A DNA stretch of 64,000 nucleotides from Achatina immaculata (GCA_009760885.1 CM019691.1:29744314-29808313); one strand, 5' to 3'. Numbered from the stretch's first letter, positions 1 through 9,408 are shown. A program made the numbers and translations. Notes: generated by a model not told the origin, from the sequence alone.

Positions 1-69
1 AAAAGGGTCTAATTTCTTGTCTCTTCTATATAGAAACTACTAAAAAAAAAAAAGCCAAATTTATCGAAA

Positions 70-115
70 AGCCAGGACTGCAGACATTAAATGAATACGA
101 AGAAGAAGACAATAC
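70..115 (+). mobile_element. 3' end scrap of RNase H-type LINE
   Basis: A short stretch with GGACTGCAGA followed by an AAGAAGAAGA run matches the terminal bases of the RNase H LINE that lies on the minus strand near 4936-4985. It contains only the end of the last coding segment and the AAG tail. The copy is tiny and diverged, so this rests on the shared order of motif and tail rather than on a protein. Confidence 0.4.
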
Positions 116-790
116 GGACAACCCATCCAACAGGTGGATTTATTTTAAGTATTAAGTGATCATGTGCTACAACTGAATAGTTTAAAAAAGACGCGTTTCG
201 GTCTCGAACCGGGGCCGACGTGTTTGTACGAAGGTCCGGTTCTTTAGTGCAAAGAGGATTAGATTAAGCCAAGATAGTCCCAGGGCATAGCCGTTTGTTT
301 AGTCTACATCAGTGAGCAGCTGCTACGTGCTGTGATATGATTCGCTATAAGCTGCAGCCTTTCGGTCACGAACGTGACTCCTTCTCGGTAAGGACGTGAT
401 TTAAAGGAAACTATGACTCGGTCTTCAAAGGACAAGCTGGTACTTACCTGTGGAGCACGTAACTCTCTTCGGCTGATGATTGAAGATTGAACTAAAGTAG
501 GATATTTGGTTGTTTTTTCAGGAAGGTAACTCCCGGTTTTTGTTCAAGTGATGGCATTAAGTGGATTGATTAGATGAAACGATATGACATTTAGATTTCG
601 TTCAACCGAGGACACTGAGAAGGTCAGAACGTGATCCAAGGCACTGACCTATCTTTTGGAGCTGCATTCGTGAATGATAATATGATATCTATGTTCCTGA
701 TAAATGAATACGACATGCAGTGTGATACGCATTTGTGTTAATGGATTTAATGTAACATGGCATTTTTCCTGGTTCAATGAGACCTTACGT
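116..790. other. unassigned sequence
   Basis: No open frame, tRNA-like box or tandem array that I can support. A CCGAAACG string near 180-200 (minus) resembles part of a hammerhead core, but the CTGANGA box is absent. Confidence 0.5.
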
Positions 791-794
791 CAGT

Positions 795-1210
795 GATGTT
801 ACGTTACGTTACGTTCTGTAGCGGATACCTCTATCAGTCACGCTTCTCCATCGTGTGCGATCTTTGGTGTTTTCGATCAGTTCATTTGTCTTTCTTTTCT
901 ATGCCATTTGATCAGCCCGCTTCGATATTTTTCTCTCTGCTTCCCTCTTCTTTTTTTTCCCTTGAGTTTTCCCACAAATTATCAGTATCTCTATCCTGTA
1001 TCTTTTCATGACATGTCTAAGAAAATTTTTACTGTCTCTTCCTTATTATTCCACGCTAGTTTTCGCTGTTCAGGTAATTCTCTGATGATTTTTTTGTCTG
1101 CCTCTGCAGGGTATTTGTTGCATTTTTCTCCCAAACTACGTCTCTGTTGCTTCTAATTTATCACCTTTCTGTCTAAGTTTCACAACCATACAGCAATATT
1201 AATTACATGC
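795..1210 (-). pseudogene. decayed LINE reverse transcriptase C-terminus
   Basis: Read on the minus strand, frame pieces give ILLYGCET near 1195-1170, then a degraded block like the RRML-PWTA-K-NEE stretch of other LINEs in this window, then a basic segment ending in EKYRSGLIKWHRK near 900. These are the usual order of segments after the RT palm in endonuclease-type LINEs. Stops and shifts interrupt every frame. A repeated GTTAC/ACGTT run at 797-814 sits where the 3' simple-sequence tail is expected. The catalytic domain is missing, so this is a 5'-truncated, old copy. Confidence 0.55.
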
Positions 1211-1231
1211 ACCACTGTAGTGCTCTTTTCC

Positions 1232-1896
1232 TGGGGTGAAGGCGCTGTCACTTTTGGCAGTCAGCGATCCATAGCTGACATACTAGCGTCAGAGTTGGCG
1301 AACCATAGCTGACATACTAGCGCCAGAGTTGGCGAACCATAGCTGACATACTAGCGTTATGGTTGGCGAACCATAGCTGACATACTAGCGCCAGAGTTGG
1401 CGAACCATAGCTGACATACTAGCGTCAGAGTTGGCGAACCATAGCTGACATACTAGTGCCAGAGTTGGCGAACCATAGCTGACATACTAGCGTTATGGTT
1501 GGCGAACCATAGCTGACATACTAGCGCCAGAGTTGGCGAACCATAGCTGACATACTAGCGTCAGAGTTGGCGAACCATAGCTGACATACTAGCGTCCGAG
1601 ATGGCGAACCATAGCTGACCAAGATCCTGTCCCACCTCTTCGTTGGTATCCATAATAACAGACCCAGCCTGGCTAACGGGGCAAGGATCGCCATAGTCTC
1701 CATAGTAGTGGACTCTGCTAAAGAAGTATTGCACACTCTCTGCTTTTTAACTGCATTCAAAGACCGAAAATAAAATACAGCCGCCATGTCTCGTTCCCAA
1801 GCCTACCCTAAACTGTGCCTCAACATCTTCGCCGCATCGGCTGCAAAATAACGCCAGCTCACAGCTTAAGGCACACTGAAGAAAAAGAAGAAATCT
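1232..1896 (+). mobile_element. dispersed repeat family DR, copy A (expanded)
   Basis: First of about eight related segments in this window; others are at 17431, 20592, 24325, 31105, 53761 (reverse), 59507 and 63203. Shared order: a head with GTCA-CTTTTGGCAGTCAGC, a 34-bp module containing CATAGCTGACATACTAGCG, then CCAAGATCCTGTCCCACCTC, an AACGGGGCAAGGATCGCCAT block, CTGCTAAAGAAGT, CTTTTTAACTGCA, TGTGCCTCAACATCTTC, a CGGCTGCAAA block and a GAAGAA tail. No protein is encoded. Lack of coding capacity, constant ends and the (GAA)n tail suggest a non-autonomous retroelement, but I see no tRNA boxes and no clear target duplication, so the class is unresolved. Confidence 0.7.
1266..1605 (+). repeat. 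34-bp minisatellite, 10 copies, inside DR copy A
   Basis: Ten full units start at 1266, 1300, 1334 and so on every 34 bp, with a partial eleventh at 1606. Units differ mainly at a six-base site: TCAGAG, CCAGAG or TTATGG. Units 2-5 and 6-9 carry the same order of variants, so a four-unit block of 136 bp was itself duplicated. The same module occurs five times in the copy at 31105 and once in the copy at 17431. Confidence 0.95.
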
Positions 1897-2624
1897 TTTC
1901 CTTACATTTAGGGGCATCGTGTTATTTGTTAATATCTTCTTCGTGTCCTAAAAAGCTGCTTTTACGTTTCCTGTTTGTGCACATTCTATCAGCCGATGTT
2001 GTTGTATTGAATTAACTGAGTTTATATACTTGTCTTACTGTTGACACATGTCCCATATGAAGTAAAAATGTTTCACTTACGTCATTACTGGTAAGGAAGC
2101 TCATGAACCTGGAGTTTGTTTTTTTTTGGAGGGGGGGGGTACGTCTGTTACAAAACATACTAGACATTTCAAAGCGATAGTCGCGGTAAACCTCACAGAC
2201 AATATTCAAGGTAAAGACTGACAGCTTAAATGCCTCAGGCTCAAATCTAAATGACAAGTTAAAAGGAACTTAAGAGACTAAGTGTTAGAAGGTTTAAGTA
2301 CTAGTAAATATAGCTTAGTTTTTTTTGTTTTTAATAAGTCCCAGCAAAAGTAAAGACAGTGTGAGCATGAAGTATTTCTTTGATTTCAAACATTCATTAC
2401 ACAAAAACTATGCCAGATGTAGGCATTTCGTATTCCGCAAATTTTACCTCGACTAAAAAAGTGGTTTTTTAAACAAACTCTATATGTGCACTTCAACATT
2501 TGCTCCATTTGTTGTTTGGAAAAAGTCTACACCATGTCATCCGTTCTCCAACATCTGTTCAGTCACTGTTGTTAAACTATTTACTGTCTTGTCTTCAAAG
2601 TTCTTTTAATGTGACCAATACTCC
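1897..2624. other. unassigned AT-rich sequence
   Basis: Nothing recognisable apart from a T run next to a G9 run near 2120-2150. Short open frames here have no family features. Confidence 0.5.
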
Positions 2625-4082
2625 CAGGGAGCCTTTGCGAAGAAAAATAAGGCACCGGGTCCAGATGGAATTGTAGCAGAAGTGCTCCTGGCGAACATAG
2701 AAATAACAACAGAAATACTGCTCTTACTATTTAACAGGATTTTGGAAGAAGAGAAGGTCCCAGAGGACTGGAAGGAGGCCCATCTTATAAAACTCCCTAA
2801 GAAAGGAGATCTAAATGACTATAGAGGAATCTCCCTGCTCTCAATACCCAGCAAGGCCTTCAGCAGGATTGTGCTAAATAGAATTAAAACATCAGTAGAC
2901 AGTAAACTAAGAGAAGAGCAAGCAGGTTTCGGGCAAGGAAGATCCTGTACTGACCACATTGCTACAATGCGAATAATAGTAGAACAGTCATTGGAGTGAA
3001 ATTCTTCGCTGTTAGTTACATTAATTGATTATGAGAAGGAATTTGATAGTTTAGATCCTAGAATGCTATGGAAACTACTGGAACACTATGGTATCCCAGC
3101 CAAGATAACAAAGCTTATAAAGACCACATATGAAGGAACAACTTGTAGAATTGTGCATGGAGGAACTCTCAAAGAAAGTTTTAAAGTGGGAACAGGTGTG
3201 CGGCAGGGATGTTTGCTATCACCATTCCTATTTATTATAGCAATTAATTGGATCATGAAAACTACCACAGAAAGAAAAAGAAATGGGAACAAATGGACAT
3301 TGTGGAACCAATTGAAAGATCTTGACATTTGCAGATGATGTGGAATTTCTGGCACACAGCCATACACAAATGCAAGAGAAACTTCAGATCTTAAGCAAGA
3401 ATTCAGCTAAACTGGGACTATATATTAACAGACACAAAACAAAGATAATGGAAATGTAATAGTGAGGCAATAGCCTCATGATGATTGAAGGAGTGCCAAT
3501 TGAGGAAGTAGAGTATTTCACATATTTAGGCAGCATAGTGGATAAATATGGGGGAACGGAAAAGGATGTTAAAGCTGGAATAACCAAGGCCAGGACAGCA
3601 TTTATCCAACTTAACACAATATGGTCATCTAATAACATCAAAACAAGAACAAAACTTAGGCTTTTCAATACAAACGTAAAGACTGTCCAACTATATGGTT
3701 CAGAGACATGGGTTATGACCAATACAGTGCAACAGAGGATACAAACATTCATGAACTACTGCTTGAGGTGGATTTTAAACATTAAATGGCAGGACAAGAA
3801 CCTAGAACCTACAAATCATGTCTAGGAAGTGGAGGTGGATTGGCCACACTCTGAGGAAACCCGACATCAACATAACAAGACAGGCACTGACATGGAATCC
3901 CCAAGGAAATAGAAAATGAGGAAGATCTAGACTTACTTGGAGAAGAGAAATTATGACAGTGGTCAGAGACAAGGGATACACATGGAAGGAAGCAGAGAAT
4001 AATTCCAAGAACAGGGATGACTGGAGAGCCTTTATCCGTGGCCTATGCTCTCAAGGGAGTGAATGATGATGATGATGATTGA
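2625..4082 (+). pseudogene. LINE reverse transcriptase, RTE-like, frameshifted
   Basis: Plus-strand pieces of one RT: NKAPGPDG near 2650, a KKGDLNDYRGISLLS segment near 2800-2835, EEQAGFGQGRSC near 2915-2955, motif A as IDYEKEFDSL near 3025-3055, GVRQGCLLSPFLF near 3196-3234, then FADD at 3328-3339 in a different frame, YLGS near 3522 and LYGSETW near 3692. A stop at about 2998, a shift just before FADD and two stops at about 3460 break it. The C-terminus runs to a TGA at 4064-4066 and then ATG repeats. Endonuclease and fingers are missing at the 5' side. It would have made the RT for target-primed insertion in the nucleus; this copy cannot. Clade assignment is by motif resemblance only. Confidence 0.85.
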
Positions 4083-4085
4083 CTG

Positions 4086-4220
4086 ATTGATCTTTACTTC
4101 AAAAGGGTTAAGAATTGGGCACGCAGGCCCGTCTGACATTCTGCCCTTTATCATACATCTTTCACTCTATTCCAGACATTCTACAAATATGCTGTTCATA
4201 TAACAAACATAACTAACATT
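4086..4220 (+). repeat. 135-bp repeat shared with 34118-34252
   Basis: This segment and 34118-34252 agree at nearly every base across GATCTTTA-TTCAAAAGGGTTAAG, GGGCACGCAGGCCCGTC and the run to ATAACATAACTA-CATT, then diverge. Here it directly follows a LINE 3' tail; the other copy directly follows the end of the Penelope-like element. Confidence 0.85.
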
Positions 4221-4689
4221 GAAGCTGAGAGACATAAAATAAAATATAACATTTACGTTTCAATCTTAAACATTCACTCAGTACAGAAGTAACTACATAC
4301 ATTATAAATGACTATCTACTAAACAAAATTTTCGGGACTATTCAGAAAACAATTAATTGTATTCGGTGTCTGTAAGAGCAGTTTAAGATAACTTGATGAC
4401 GATGATGATGATGATGATACCAGCCTTTGACTTTTTTTTTTTTACATCTGACAGATCTTGTGTGTATTCATTTCAGAACCTTGCTTGAATTGTAAACTAC
4501 CCAGTTTGTTTCGGACGCAACAAAGCAAACTGGGTTTTCTCTTTCATAGACGCTATTTTGATCTTGGTGATTGCAAAAACCACTGTACCCAAAAATCTTA
4601 GAATCGGCCTACATAATGTCACAGAGCTCATGTTTCTATCAAGCATAGGTTGTTAAGGGCTAGAATACAAGCTGAAAACAAGGCGTAGT
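4221..4689. other. unassigned sequence
   Basis: A GATGAT microsatellite near 4398-4418 and a T run at 4430 are the only structured pieces. Confidence 0.5.
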
Positions 4690-4925
4690 TTGCCAGTAGA
4701 CAAATGTTACAATCAATACTTTTATCCCACAACATCAGGCTAAACATATATAACACACAGATTAGGTCAGTTGTACTATATGGATCAGAGACATTGAGTA
4801 CAACTTAAACAAGATGAAAACCAAATACAAATATCTGAGAATAGAATCATAAGATTTTATCGACCAGTAAAACACAACAATGGAAGATAACAAGTAACAA
4901 AGAAATCTACACATTGTATAACTCT
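4690..4925 (+). pseudogene. LINE RT C-terminal fragment
   Basis: One frame reads LNIYNTQIRSVVLYGSET, the palm-distal signature found in the other LINEs here, followed by degraded sequence with a possible LRIESYDF remnant. It is 5'-truncated with no catalytic motif and no clear tail. It abuts the minus-strand RNase H LINE. Confidence 0.5.
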
Positions 4926-4973
4926 CCGCTTATAACAGTCATTATCTTCTTCTTCTTAGTTCGCATTGTCTGT

Positions 4974-5258
4974 CTATATCTGCAGTCCTGTCTCTTGGAT
5001 AAATGTCACTGTTTTTTGTAATTCATGTATGGAACCGTAGTGCTTATCTTCTTTAGTGGTTTCACTGGGCCAGTAATTATTTCTCAGTGTCTCATAGTTG
5101 GCGCAGTTTTGGAGGATATGTTCCACAGTTTGGGGCACCTGGGCACATGTACATAGATTAGTAGTACCAACCGTAAATTTTGTATACATATGACTTCGGA
5201 GTCGGCTGTGCCCTGTTCGGAGATGGAAAGTGGTGACTTGTTCCTTTCTATTTAGCAT
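4974..5258 (-). pseudogene. LINE ORF C-terminal Cys/His segment
   Basis: Ninety-four residues that continue the RNase H LINE after a frameshift. It holds HLRTGHSRLRSHMY and then LCTCAQVPQTVEHILQNC, a C-x-C ... H-x3-C pattern like the terminal zinc-binding segment found after RNase H in Jockey/I-type ORF2. The frame connects upstream to the RNase H end through 5259-5400 once the single-base shift near 5400 is allowed for. Its role in the family is presumed nucleic acid binding. Confidence 0.7.
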
Positions 5259-5334
5259 ATGATAGTCATATGTGTTTGTGGCTTCCTGTAGGTTTTTATC
5301 ATGCTTTTCTTCTGATTATAGGTGACTGGTATGT

Positions 5335-6534
5335 CTAGTTGCTCCATTTCAGCGCCCTCTTTGGCCAGACGGTCAGCTTTCTCATTGCCTGGTATTCCGC
5401 AGTGGAGGGAATCCACTGCAAAGTGACTCCATGTTGTAAGCCAATTTTTGACAAGGCATCTTTAAGGTCTGGTAGTTTGTTGCACTGAAGAGCTTCCAGT
5501 ACTGATCTTGCATCTGTGAGAATTACTACGGGGCATGTATCAGTTCTGGAGTCTGATAGTTTTTCAACTGCAGCAATAATTTCCCTAACTTCTGCATCAA
5601 AGTTGTTGCAGTTTTTTCCAGTGGATATGGAAATCTTGTCAGTGATGTTGTTTGGATATTCAGTATGTGCTCCTGCCCCTCCATTCTTTATGGCATTGTG
5701 TGCAGATCCATCTGTATACACACGTATCCAGGTATCACATGGATATTTATCATCTAGAACACTAAGTGTGGCTGTTGATCTTACAAGACTGCTCTGCATC
5801 TCACCATTCTGCACACCTTTCACTTCAGTCTGAATAGTTATTTGTGTATAATCTGCTTCTTTCCATGGCATATGCTCTGGTACAGATGATAATGGAGCGA
5901 CTACAGTTGGAAGGTCAGGTATCAGCTTATGCATACGCTTTGCCTGATGAATGAAGCTGCTTCTTTTAAGCCATCTTAGCGCCAAGTTACTGAATCTCTC
6001 CTTCAGGGGATGGCTTACAGAGCTGAGGAATTTCTCTCCTATGGTCATGACCTTTGTGTCTCTACGTTCCTTTAGCGCTTTAACACCAACTATTTTCTGC
6101 ATTTCTACTATTGGTGTGGACCTCATGGCACCTGTGATAATCCGTAGTGACTGATTTTGTACCTTGTCTAGATTACGCAGTGTAGTGTTTGATGCTGTGC
6201 ACCAAGCTGTTGAGCCATATTCTAAATGTGGTAGAATACTTTGCTGATATACATTCTTGAGGATTCTTTCACTAGCTCTCCATGTGGTTCCACTCAATTT
6301 TCTTAATATGGCTAGTTTTCTTCTGGCTTTTGCTTCTGCACTGTTGATGTGTTGCTTCCAGGTAAGTTTTGAGTCAAGAGTCACTCCTAGGTAAGTGGGT
6401 TGGTTGTCCATCCTTAAGGATATTTCATTTACAAAGATCTTACCTGCTTTCTGTTTAGATGAGAGAGTGAACAAAGTGGTACTTGATTTCTCTGTGTCTA
6501 TACTTACACACCATTTATTTGTCCATGATGTCAA
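5335..6534 (-). pseudogene. RT thumb plus RNase H of LINE
   Basis: A 399-residue open frame. Residues about 1-200 are the RT C-terminal region (YLGVTLDSKLTWKQHI, LPHLEYGSTAWCTAS). RNase H follows from about residue 265: first Asp in RVYTDGSAHN, Glu in NFDAEVREI, second Asp in ILTDARSVLEAL. The last motif is lost because a one-base deletion near 5400 turns the expected IPS-C-GIPGNEKAD stretch into an out-of-frame tail; the correct reading is visible in the adjacent frame. The reported Met lies inside the domain, so it is not a real start. RNase H would remove the RNA strand during cDNA synthesis. Inactive as it stands. Confidence 0.85.
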
Positions 6535-6802
6535 GATGTCTGCTGCTCTTTGGAGTCACAGCCATTATGAAAAACAAGACACGCATTGGCTCGGGAATTT
6601 AGAGAGAATGATACAAGATATAGCGCTCTTAGAATGACAATTGGCAAGAAAAGAGCAAGAACAGAGAGGACAGGAGACGTGTCTTGTCTGCAGCAGTGAG
6701 ACTTAATGTCTCGGAAAGCTTCTGAATTCAGCAGCTGTTCAAAGAAGAAGAAGAAGAACTATACTAGATGTACAAGCATTACATATAATCTCTTAGACTT
6801 GA
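5767..6802. repeat. 1,036-bp duplication, copy 1
   Basis: Aligns to 7372-8938 at about ten mismatches in 1,036 bases once the 531-bp insertion in copy 2 is removed. It contains the RNase H LINE section, the junction at 6555 and the plus-strand LINE end. Both copies share that junction, so it predates the duplication. Confidence 0.95.
6556..6764 (+). mobile_element. LINE 3' end with AAG tail
   Basis: Ends in TGTCTGCAGCAGTGAG, a TCGGAAAGCTT segment and an AAGAAG tail at 6748-6760. The same order, on the opposite strand, is found at 60536-60600. Only the last tens of codons could be present and I see no reliable protein motif. It is joined head-on to the minus-strand RNase H LINE at 6555. Confidence 0.45.
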
Positions 6803-6975
6803 ATTTAAGCGCTCGGTTACAGCAAAGAGTTATGAATTCAGCAACTGTTTAAAGAAGAAGAAGAAGAAGTATACTAGATGTACAAGCATTAAATATAATC
6901 TCCTCGACTTGAATTTAAGCGTTCGGTTACAGCAAATAGTTATGAATTCGGCAACTGTTCACAGAAAAAGAAGAA
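6724..6975 (+). repeat. 110-bp tandem repeat, 2.3 copies
   Basis: Units start at GAATTC 6724, 6834 and 6944. Each holds the GCARCTGTTCAAAG piece with AAG run taken from the LINE tail plus about 70 bp of flank, so the LINE tail and its target were amplified together after insertion. Confidence 0.9.
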
Positions 6976-7120
6976 ATTTTTAAGATATAATTTCCCTTAA
7001 TTAGAGGACTTTATTATTAACCTGTACAGTATGAGCATAACTGCCAAGTAAATAAAGGGAGGCATCATATCCTGCGTACAACTCTCTCGTGTTTGTGGAT
7101 GCGGTGTATCGAGATGCGCT

Positions 7121-7371
7121 AAAAACCTAGAAAACTTAATGCTTTACCAGGTACAGAACAAAAAACCTAGAATACTTAATGCTTTATCAGGTACAGAACA
7201 AAAAAACCTAGAAAACTTAATGCTTTACCAGGTAGAGAATTAAAAAAACCTAGAAAACGTAATGCTTTACCAGGTAGAGGAAAAAAAAATTAATGTTTTA
7301 CCAGGATGAGAACTTTAAAAAATAGAAAAATTAATGCTTTACCAGGTAGAGGACTAAAAAAAAAACCTAGA
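7121..7371 (+). repeat. about 41-bp tandem repeat, six copies
   Basis: Repeated AAACCTAGAAAACTTAATG followed by CTTTACCAGGTAGAG, starting at 7121, 7161, 7202 and onward, with A-run length changes. It fills the gap between the two duplication copies and ends exactly where copy 2 starts. Confidence 0.9.
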
Positions 7372-7984
7372 TGTGGCTGTTGATCTTACAAGACTGCTCT
7401 ACATCTCACCATTCTGCACACCTTTCACTTCAGTCTGAATAGTTATCTGTGTATAATCTGCTTCTTTCCATGGTGTATGCTCTGGTACAGATGATAATGG
7501 AGCGACTACAGTTGGAAGGTCAGGTATCAGCTTACGCATACGCTTGGCCTGATGAATGAAGCTGCTTCTTTTAAGCCATCTTAGCGCCAAGTTACTGAAT
7601 CTCTCCTTCAGGGGATGGCTTACAGAGCTGAGGAATTTCTCTCCTATGGTCATGACCTTTGTGTCTCTACGTTCCTTTAGCGCTTTAACACCAACTGTTT
7701 TCTGCATTTCTACTATTGGTGTGGACCTCATGGCACCTGTGATAATCCGTAGTGACTGATTTTGTACCTTGTCTAGATTACGCAGTGTAGTGTTTGATGC
7801 TGTGCACCAAGCTGTTGAGCAATATTCTAAATGTGGTAGAATACTTTGCTGATATACATTCTTGAGGATTCTTTCACTAGCTCCCCATGTGGTTCCACTC
7901 AATTTTCTTAATATGGCTAGTTTTCTTCTGGCTTTTGCTTCTGCACTGTTGATGTGTTGCTTCCAGGTCAGTTTTGAGTCAAGA

Positions 7985-8500
7985 ATGTATAAAATTGGAA
8001 AAAAGTAGGAGCAGCTTTATTACTTAACGATTACAAAGTTGTGACGTTTCGGCGTGAGCCTTAATCATACAAAAACATACAGGACGAAGAAATAGGGAGA
8101 GGAGATAAAGTATAGATTTACATGAATACTGTAAAAAAAAAAAAGTACTTAGCTGTAATTTTCAAGGTGTGGCTTGTCTGGCGGTGTGTGTCAGGAATGG
8201 ATCTGGTAGGACGTGGAAATTGTTTAAATAGAGACCTGTGACATGTGGTCGGTGGGTTGTAACTGGGAATGGTGGATGGGGAACCGGGGAGGGGAGAGAG
8301 AGTGACGCACTACTGGCCTAGCTAGGAGAATTTGAAACAGGTGATTGGGGAAGAGGTGTTGCAGAGAAGAGGGGTTGCTGAGAAAATAGCGGGGTTGCAG
8401 AGTGATGCTGTGAGGAAGTTTGAAAAGTAAAAAGGGGTGGATTTAGTGGAGAGGTACTATAATGATTGAAGAAGATGATGTTACGTGTAACTAAACAGCG
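7985..8500 (-). mobile_element. 5'-truncated Penelope-like element with 15-bp TSD
   Basis: Flanked by direct copies of AGTTTTGAGTCAAGA at 7970-7984 and 8501-8515; the empty site is seen in copy 1 near 6367-6381. Its left part (AAAAAGTAGGAGCAGCTT, TTATTACTTAACGA, CGTTTCGGCGTGAGCC) matches the reverse complement of the right end of the Penelope-like element at 31899-34115, and similarity continues through about 500 bp of that element's 3' region. So only the 3' untranslated part and terminal repeat were inserted. No coding sequence. Confidence 0.9.
8038..8075 (-). ncRNA. hammerhead-like motif in Penelope terminal repeat
   Basis: On the minus strand: ATGATTAA, hairpin GGC-TCAC-GCC, GAAA, then CGTC and ACAAC. 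This follows the layout of the minimal type I hammerheads known from Penelope-like elements (CTGANGA, stem II, GAAA, almost no stem III, cleavage after GTC). The TTGT upstream can pair with ACAA downstream as a short stem I. Two core bases differ (first C is A; the G before the final A is T), so activity is doubtful. Confidence 0.5.
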
Positions 8501-8938
8501 AGTTTTGAGTCAAGAGTCACTCCTAGGTAAGTGGGTTGGTTGTCCATCCTTAAGGATATTTCATTTACAAAGATCTTACCTGCTTTCTGTTTAGATGAGA
8601 GAGTGAACAAAGTGGTACTTGATTTCTCTGTGTCTATACTTACACACCATTTATTTGTCCATGATGTCAAGATGTCTGCTGCTCTTTGGAGTCACAGCCA
8701 TTATGAAAAACAAGACACTCATTGGCTCGGGAATTTAGAGAGAATGATACAAGATATAGCGCTCTTAGAATGACAATTGGCAAGAAAAGAGCAAGAACAG
8801 AGAGGACAGGAGACGTGTCTTGTCTGCAGCAGTGAGACTTAATGTCTCGGAAAGCTTCTGAATTCAGCAGCTGTTCAAAGAAGAAGAAGAAGAACTATAC
8901 TAGATGTACAAGCATTACATATAATCTCTTAGACTTGA

Positions 8939-9408
8939 GGTAAAACGAAGCAGAAGACAGGGGCAGTATTACCTCCCTTCTTAGCACTTTTCAACCTGAT
9001 ATTGAGAAACTTGTGTCCCTACATGAAACTCATCCACCACATTAATTCATTCATTCGCGCCACGTGTCAGTCATTTCTAGAATGTTGTCCCTTTCGCAGC
9101 CTGCCTGAATGCAATACGGTCTTGGGAAAGTTGGCCATCGTCTCGCAATGAAACATTCAGACATTCCATCACATCAAAAGTTGAGAAAATAATGCAGTGA
9201 GTTATCAATGTACTCCTTCACATTGTTAAATAAACCGGTTTTGCTAGCAGAAGTTTCCAGAAGTTGTTAGTTATGTATTACGTATCCTAGTTTAATAGGT
9301 ACATTGAGGGGGGGGGGGGGGTAAAGATGTGGCCTGGAAGAAAAGAGAGTGGCAGCCCAAACAAGCCTGGGAAACACTGCTCTAGCATCTAGATCTTTCC
9401 TCGTGTGT
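8939..9408. other. unassigned, with a small LINE end
   Basis: About 9060-9170 resembles the LINE 3' end at 62575-62670 on the minus strand (shared AATGCAATACGGTCTTG and a CTCGCAATG-like piece). A G14 run sits at 9308-9321. The rest is unrecognised. Confidence 0.4.

Larger units (their letters stand above)
4936..6555 (-). mobile_element. RNase H-bearing LINE, 5'-truncated
   Basis: Minus-strand element containing the end of an RT (thumb region), an RNase H domain and a terminal Cys/His segment, ending in a TTC-rich (GAA on the coding strand) tail at 4936-4952. This order is typical of I/Jockey-superfamily LINEs that carry RNase H; the exact clade is inference. Coding sequence begins abruptly at about 6555, where it meets a plus-strand LINE 3' end, so palm and endonuclease are absent. 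A near-identical partial copy lies at 7372-8938. Confidence 0.85.
7372..8938. repeat. 1,036-bp duplication, copy 2, split by an insertion
   Basis: Second copy of 5767-6802. It includes a minus-strand RT fragment (7399-7902, containing LPHLEYCSTAWCTAS). A 516-bp Penelope-like piece plus its 15-bp target duplication interrupts it at 7985-8515. Removing 531 bp restores exactly 1,036 bp. Confidence 0.95.

Noticed and set aside
180..215. Hammerhead ribozyme around CCGAAACGCG (minus)
   Set aside because: A GGT/ACC hairpin and GAAAC are present but no CTGANGA box precedes them.
1266..1605. CRISPR-like array
   Set aside because: Units are contiguous with no unique spacers, and the genome is eukaryotic; it is a minisatellite.
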